Shown here: positions 59,628-64,000 of the stretch, one piece after another
How the letters are laid out: the number at the start of each line of letters is the position of its first letter
Numbering within the stretch: position 1 is the first letter of the stretch
Source: Aedoeadaptatus coxii
GTDB lineage: Bacteria; Bacillota; Clostridia; Tissierellales; Peptoniphilaceae
DNA length: 64,000 nucleotides
Direction: 5' to 3' (one strand)
NCBI RefSeq assembly: GCF_903819215.1
Contig: NZ_CAIJCT010000010.1
Position numbers and translations under genes: made by a program
Notes under the pieces: model-generated
Seen by the model: only the letters and a program-made list of their open reading frames with translations
The model's database searches: none
What the model was told of the DNA's origin: nothing

Positions 59628-62600
59628 ATGAGAAAGAGAGTTTCTTCATTGGTACTGGCAATAGCGATGCTTTTGCAGACTCTGGTACCACAAACAATAA
59701 TTGCCAAGGAGGGGGCTAAAGCTCCTTCAGACAATCTGGTAAAAGTAGGCATGATTAATGGCAACAGCTACGACTCAAAGCTTATGCTGGAGTTAAACAG
59801 ATTGACAGCAAAAAACAGAAAGAAAAGAGCTGTAGATCCGGGCGCAAGACTGTTCGGCTACTTCGAAGATGGTCAAGAGCCAGAGGACGGGGATAAGGCG
59901 AAGTACTACGGTGAAGTTAAGGCAGATCTTACAGTTAAAGGCCTAGATGGAAATCCATTCCAGTGGAACGAAGTCTTCGGCACTGAAGAGGTACACTTAA
60001 GATTTATACAAATGAATGATGATACCGGTGCTGAGACCGGTATAGAGCGTGTTTTAAATGTAAAAAAAGCAGGCACATATACTTGGACTGATGGAGATGG
60101 AAACCCGGCAGACCTACCCCTATTTAATAACAAACTAGAGCCTCTAATCTATGAAGTAAAGCTGGATGAGGAAGTTTCTGACAGAGTTAAACTACTTACT
60201 GCTAGATTAACTACAACAAAGGATGCCTCACCTACATTTGATAGACCGGATGCAGATGGCAGGATTAAATACCACTTAACTTTAGAAATAGGACTACAAC
60301 AAGTGGCTTCATCAAAATTTGTATCAGAGTGGCACACCGCAGTAGGAGAGACCGAAAGACCACAACTTGTAGGAACCGTGACAGGAAGCATGGATTCAGG
60401 TAAAAGCAAGATAATAAACTTTAATCTTCCTACCAATAATAAAGCTGAAGTCATTGTAAGGACTGCAAGTAGACGTGATAAAAACAAATTAACACCAGAA
60501 TTTCTTTACAAAACCCCGACAACTGACATTAAGACAGACACAGCGGGCTTAACCTTTAAAGACAATAGCGGAGTCAAGACTGTCGAAAAAGATGGCCACA
60601 AATATAAATACGATTTCAAATACGACGTCATTAAGGGCGGAAAGCTCACTATGACAGAGCTCTTGCCCGTGACATTCGATGCCAATGGCGGGGAATTTAA
60701 AAACTTTACTGCTCCTGATACGAAAACAAAAATCGTCAAGGAAGTGGAATACGACGGTACGTTGACGAAAAAGGCAGACGAACCAACGCAAAAATTTGCC
60801 ACCTTTAAGGGATGGTCGGAAACGAAGGATGGAACGCCACTTTCTAAAGAAAAGTTTGAAGAAGCTACAAAAAACATCATCAAATCCAAAACCTTCTACG
60901 CCATTTGGGAAAACAACGAAATTACGGCGAACCGGCTTGAAGTAAAAGAATCCTTTAAAGACGGCACAGGTTATGTTAACGACTTTATTCCCGATTTATC
61001 CAAGCTAAAGGGACAAGTAAAGATCAAAGATTCCAATGGCGTTCCGCAAGCTTTGGCAAATGAAGACACTTTTGAAATTTTAAATGATAGCGAAACTGCT
61101 GTTACCGGCGATGGATTAAAGAATTATCTATATGAAAAATTACAAGAAAAAGATAATCCCAAAGATGAGCCGACAAGAGTTGAAACTGTTAAGGCAAAAG
61201 TAACGGTTAACGGTAGAAGCAAAATAGTAGAGATACCCATTAAGGTCATCAAAAACATTTACGAAGCTAAGACTTTGACAGAGAAGCCTTACTATGTACC
61301 GGATGGCTATAAAAAGGTAACCTTAGATCCGACTAAAAAGGCAACAGATTCTCAAAAGACTTATTACTATGTCAACCCGGAAGCGAAAGTGGTTATTCCC
61401 GGTCAAAACCCAACGGGTAAAGGCGAAAACAAGTTTATTAAATGGACGATGAAAGCTGATGATGCGGGAGCGGATGTTAAGGGTGTAGATTACACTCTGG
61501 CCAATAGACACCAATTCGAAAAAGCATCCACCATCACTGCTCAATACTCCGCCGACGTTGTACCTCAAGAAGGCGAAAACAAGCCTGAAGGAGTACCGGG
61601 TAATTTTGTAAAGGTAATTTTCGTACCGACAGATAACGGAACCATGGAAGGCGCCAAAATCTTCTGGGTTAATCCTGCGGTTGACGTTAAAATTCCCGTA
61701 AAGGATCCCAAAGGAAAAACCTACTACACCTTTAAGGAATGGAAGATCGGTGCGGATGCAGCGGGAGATAAATATGATCCCACAACGCCTAAGAATTTTA
61801 CCGAACAAGAAACCGCTATTACCGCCACCTATACCGAAGGGGATAAGATTATTCCCTTTAATCCCGAGGATGCCAATCCCATGGTACGTCCCGATGGTTA
61901 TGTAAAGGTAACCTTTAAAGCAGAAACGGGATTGAAGTTTAAGGATTCCAAGGCATACTATGTTAAGAAAGATGCCGGAGTTACTTTAAAAACCATTAAG
62001 GACGATACGACAAAAGGCTATCCCGGCTATGACGTAGTAAAAGGCTACAAGTTTGACAAGTGGGATCCTGCAGATACCACAGAGATTAAAGATAAGGACA
62101 TCGTCGTAACGGCAAAGGCCACCCCTCTTTCCGATGTTATGGAGAAAAAGGACGGCGAAACCAAGCCGGAAGGTTATGTAGAAGTCACCTTTGTTCCTAC
62201 GGACAAGGCAGTAGACACGGCGACAAAAACCTTCTGGGTCAACCCGGAAAAAGCAGTCACCATTCCCGTCACCGACCCCAAGGGTACGACCTACTACACC
62301 TTTACAGAGTGGAAGGTTGGTGCTAATGCCGATGGTGCGGTTTACAAGCCCACTGTAGGGAAGAAATTTACAGAAGATACCACCATCACCGCCACCTATG
62401 ACAAGGCGGAAGACATTATTGCCTATGATCCCAAGGATCCCAAGACCAAGCCGGAAGGCTATGTAAGAGTGACTTTTGAAGCGGAAGAAGGGTTAACTCT
62501 ATCCAATGACAAGGCCTACTATGTCAAGAAGGACGCCAAGATTACCCTAGGCAATGTAAAACTTGCTAAGCCAGATAAAACAGCCAAGACAGGCTATGAA

Positions 62601-64000
62601 TTTAAAGAGTGGAATAAGAAGGATGATTTGGTCCTTGGTACAGAGGATGTGGTTGTGAAGGCATTAGCCACAACCTTACCGGACTCCAAGGAGAAAAAAC
62701 CAGGGGAACAAGCTCCTGCCGGCTATGTGGAAGTGAAGTTTGTCGCTGGGGAAAATGGGAAGTTGACTGAAAATAACAAGGATATAACGGAAAAAGTTTA
62801 TTACGTCAACCCAACCAAGTATGTCACTATTACTACTCCGCCGACGGCTGTAGGAAATATCGGCTACAAATTTGGTGCGTGGGATAAAGACCCCTCGATT
62901 CCGACAGTTTATACAGCGAAAGAAACTATCATTACTGCTAGCTTTAACCCAAGAGATGCAGTGATTCCCAAGACGAAACCGGATGATTCAGAAAAACCGG
63001 TGGGCTATGTAACGGTTACGTTTGAACTTGAGAAAGTAGAGAAGAAAGAAGCGGGGAAGATCAATCCACGTCAAACGATCACTTACTTTGTAAAATCAAA
63101 TACAGATGTGACAATACCTGAACCGGGAATTGAAATTTATACGGGTTATAAGTTTAATGGGTGGTCCCCAAATATAAAAGTAAAAACTCAATTTTCTGAA
63201 GATACAACAGTAAAAGGCAAATTCACAAAGCTTGATGACATTATTCCTGCTACTAAATCGACTCCCATACCTGATGGTTATGTAACCGTGACGTTCATAA
63301 ACGGTCATTACGGAACGTTAGAGGGCCAAACTATCTATTATGTGAATCCCAAAGCGGGAATAACGGTAGGAAGCTTAAGAAAACCGAAAGTAAATCCGAA
63401 TGTAGGTTATGAGTTTACTAACGAATGGTCTCACACAGATACAACTATTATTAAAAAGAGTGCTATCATTGAACCGGGTTATAATGCTCTTGATGATGTG
63501 ATTCCTCAAAAGAAAACCGATGGGAAGGATAAGCCCAATGGCTATATTACCGTAACCTTCGTAAAGGGTGATCACGGTTCCTTAGAGGGCACGACGGTTT
63601 ACTACGTCAATCCCAATAAGTCTGTTGTGTTAAAGGATAAAGCACCGACAATCAAGCCCAACACCGGCTATAAATCTGCAGGATGGGACACAAGCATTGA
63701 ACGAGCCATTCAATACAAGGATGGTGACAAGATTACCGCTCTTTACAATGAACCGGGTACTATTTCCAAAACGGAAGTCGCCGGTTATGTAAAAGTTGAA
63801 TTTAAACCGGGTACCAATGGTGAATTAAAAGGTACAACGAAATACTGGATCAAGCCCGGTGTGGAAGTCAACGTCCCCGCGCCTGCGGTAAAACCCAATA
63901 TCGGCTACAAGTTCGACAAATGGGATAAGTCTTTAACCGTTACGGCAAGCGCAGGTGACCCGACCTATGAAATTACGGCAATCTATGCCGAAGAAGACAC
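59628..64000 (+). CDS. Second giant modular surface protein (3' end outside window)
   Basis: The frame from ATG 59628 is open to the window edge, so at least 1,457 codons. A signal peptide (MRKRVSSLVLAIAMLLQTLV..., cleavage near residue 26) is followed by a unique N-terminal domain (about 30-330) and an InlB-type repeat near 60670-60910 (VTFDANGGEF...FKGWSETKDG...FYAIWE). Then come about ten tandem modules of 80-98 residues. Each has GYVxVTF, a YYVNP or YYVKK strand and a GYKFxxWD motif, starting near 61302, 61597, 61891, 62164, 62450, 62713, 62995, 63271, 63535 and 63775. AGGTAGGGTGAG precedes the start. It shares modules with the protein at 51541-59305. Any wall anchor would lie beyond the window. 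It is probably a fibrous adhesin. Confidence 0.9.
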   Translation, partial: MRKRVSSLVLAIAMLLQTLVPQTIIAKEGAKAPSDNLVKVGMINGNSYDSKLMLELNRLTAKNRKKRAVDPGARLFGYFEDGQEPEDGDKAKYYGEVKADLTVKGLDGNPFQWNEVFGTEEVHLRFIQMNDDTGAETGIERVLNVKKAGTYTWTDGDGNPADLPLFNNKLEPLIYEVKLDEEVSDRVKLLTARLTTTKDASPTFDRPDADGRIKYHLTLEIGLQQVASSKFVSEWHTAVGETERPQLVGTVTGSMDSGKSKIINFNLPTNNKAEVIVRTASRRDKNKLTPEFLYKTPTTDIKTDTAGLTFKDNSGVKTVEKDGHKYKYDFKYDVIKGGKLTMTELLPVTFDANGGEFKNFTAPDTKTKIVKEVEYDGTLTKKADEPTQKFATFKGWSETKDGTPLSKEKFEEATKNIIKSKTFYAIWENNEITANRLEVKESFKDGTGYVNDFIPDLSKLKGQVKIKDSNGVPQALANEDTFEILNDSETAVTGDGLKNYLYEKLQEKDNPKDEPTRVETVKAKVTVNGRSKIVEIPIKVIKNIYEAKTLTEKPYYVPDGYKKVTLDPTKKATDSQKTYYYVNPEAKVVIPGQNPTGKGENKFIKWTMKADDAGADVKGVDYTLANRHQFEKASTITAQYSADVVPQEGENKPEGVPGNFVKVIFVPTDNGTMEGAKIFWVNPAVDVKIPVKDPKGKTYYTFKEWKIGADAAGDKYDPTTPKNFTEQETAITATYTEGDKIIPFNPEDANPMVRPDGYVKVTFKAETGLKFKDSKAYYVKKDAGVTLKTIKDDTTKGYPGYDVVKGYKFDKWDPADTTEIKDKDIVVTAKATPLSDVMEKKDGETKPEGYVEVTFVPTDKAVDTATKTFWVNPEKAVTIPVTDPKGTTYYTFTEWKVGANADGAVYKPTVGKKFTEDTTITATYDKAEDIIAYDPKDPKTKPEGYVRVTFEAEEGLTLSNDKAYYVKKDAKITLGNVKLAKPDKTAKTGYEFKEWNKKDDLVLGTEDVVVKALATTLPDSKEKKPGEQAPAGYVEVKFVAGENGKLTENNKDITEKVYYVNPTKYVTITTPPTAVGNIGYKFGAWDKDPSIPTVYTAKETIITASFNPRDAVIPKTKPDDSEKPVGYVTVTFELEKVEKKEAGKINPRQTITYFVKSNTDVTIPEPGIEIYTGYKFNGWSPNIKVKTQFSEDTTVKGKFTKLDDIIPATKSTPIPDGYVTVTFINGHYGTLEGQTIYYVNPKAGITVGSLRKPKVNPNVGYEFTNEWSHTDTTIIKKSAIIEPGYNALDDVIPQKKTDGKDKPNGYITVTFVKGDHGSLEGTTVYYVNPNKSVVLKDKAPTIKPNTGYKSAGWDTSIERAIQYKDGDKITALYNEPGTISKTEVAGYVKVEFKPGTNGELKGTTKYWIKPGVEVNVPAPAVKPNIGYKFDKWDKSLTVTASAGDPTYEITAIYAEED

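Noticed and set aside
60149..60889. Minus-strand frames of 112 and 127 codons opposite the second surface protein
   Set aside because: They overlap a continuous plus-strand frame that starts with a signal peptide and continues to the window edge. Serine-rich shadow translation.
61290..64000. Tandem repeats considered as a CRISPR array or DNA-level satellite
   Set aside because: The periodicity is at protein level with diverged DNA and variable unit length (about 240-295 bases) inside one continuous reading frame.
1..64000. tRNA, rRNA, transposase or integrase genes
   Set aside because: None recognised on either strand while reading through; the AT-rich island has mobile-type cargo but no mobility gene.

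Overview
The window is a 64 kb stretch of a low-to-mid GC Gram-positive anaerobe. The signs are lipoprotein signal peptides, strong Shine-Dalgarno sites with frequent TTG/GTG starts, an Ile T-box leader, a complete [FeFe]-hydrogenase maturation set (hydE, hydG, hydF) and a Bacillus/Clostridium-type gene order. The large secreted proteins built of InlB-like repeat modules resemble those of Peptoniphilaceae (Peptoniphilus, Anaerococcus and relatives). That family placement is an inference from style, not a database result. Much of the window is housekeeping backbone with normal codon use; two blocks look accessory.

Layout. 1-1570: the 3' end of lon followed by ysxC. 1744-7263: an XRE-cupin regulator, potABCD polyamine uptake and a flavin pyridine-nucleotide oxidoreductase. 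7264-10620: a distinctly AT-rich island with an AbrB/RelE-type toxin-antitoxin pair (minus strand) and an ECF sigma / anti-sigma / 31-residue membrane microprotein / ABC transporter operon behind an ECF-type promoter. 10655-12266: two unrecognised membrane proteins. 12374-17588: a BMP-type nucleoside ABC importer (lipoprotein, double ATPase, two permeases) plus a PPC-domain protein. 17744-21538: hydrogenase maturation operon with its TM1266-type regulator gene.

21659-35802 keeps the Bacillus subtilis order glmU-prs-pth-mfd-yabN-rqcP-divIC-yabR-tilS-hpt-ftsH. The sporulation genes normally interleaved there are absent, and a PrsA-like foldase and HU are present instead. 35951-45608: an M16C metalloprotease (minus strand), a COG4091-type Rossmann/SAF oxidoreductase, an Rrf2 regulator, a T-box controlled ileS of the eukaryote-like (mupirocin-insensitive) class, a histidine phosphatase and a PLP-dependent desulfhydrase-like enzyme. 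46073-48124: an EF-G paralogue.

48180-51301: a NarL-type two-component system followed by three small membrane proteins. An identical 14-bp element sits at the same distance from the -10 box upstream of both transcription units, so these probably form one self-controlled regulon. 51318-64000: two giant modular surface proteins. The first (51541-59305) is split by a frame change exactly at a perfect 19-bp inverted repeat. The second starts at 59628, stays open to the window edge, contains about ten tandem modules and lies behind a strongly foldable leader with a possible leader peptide. No tRNA, rRNA, CRISPR array or transposase was seen.
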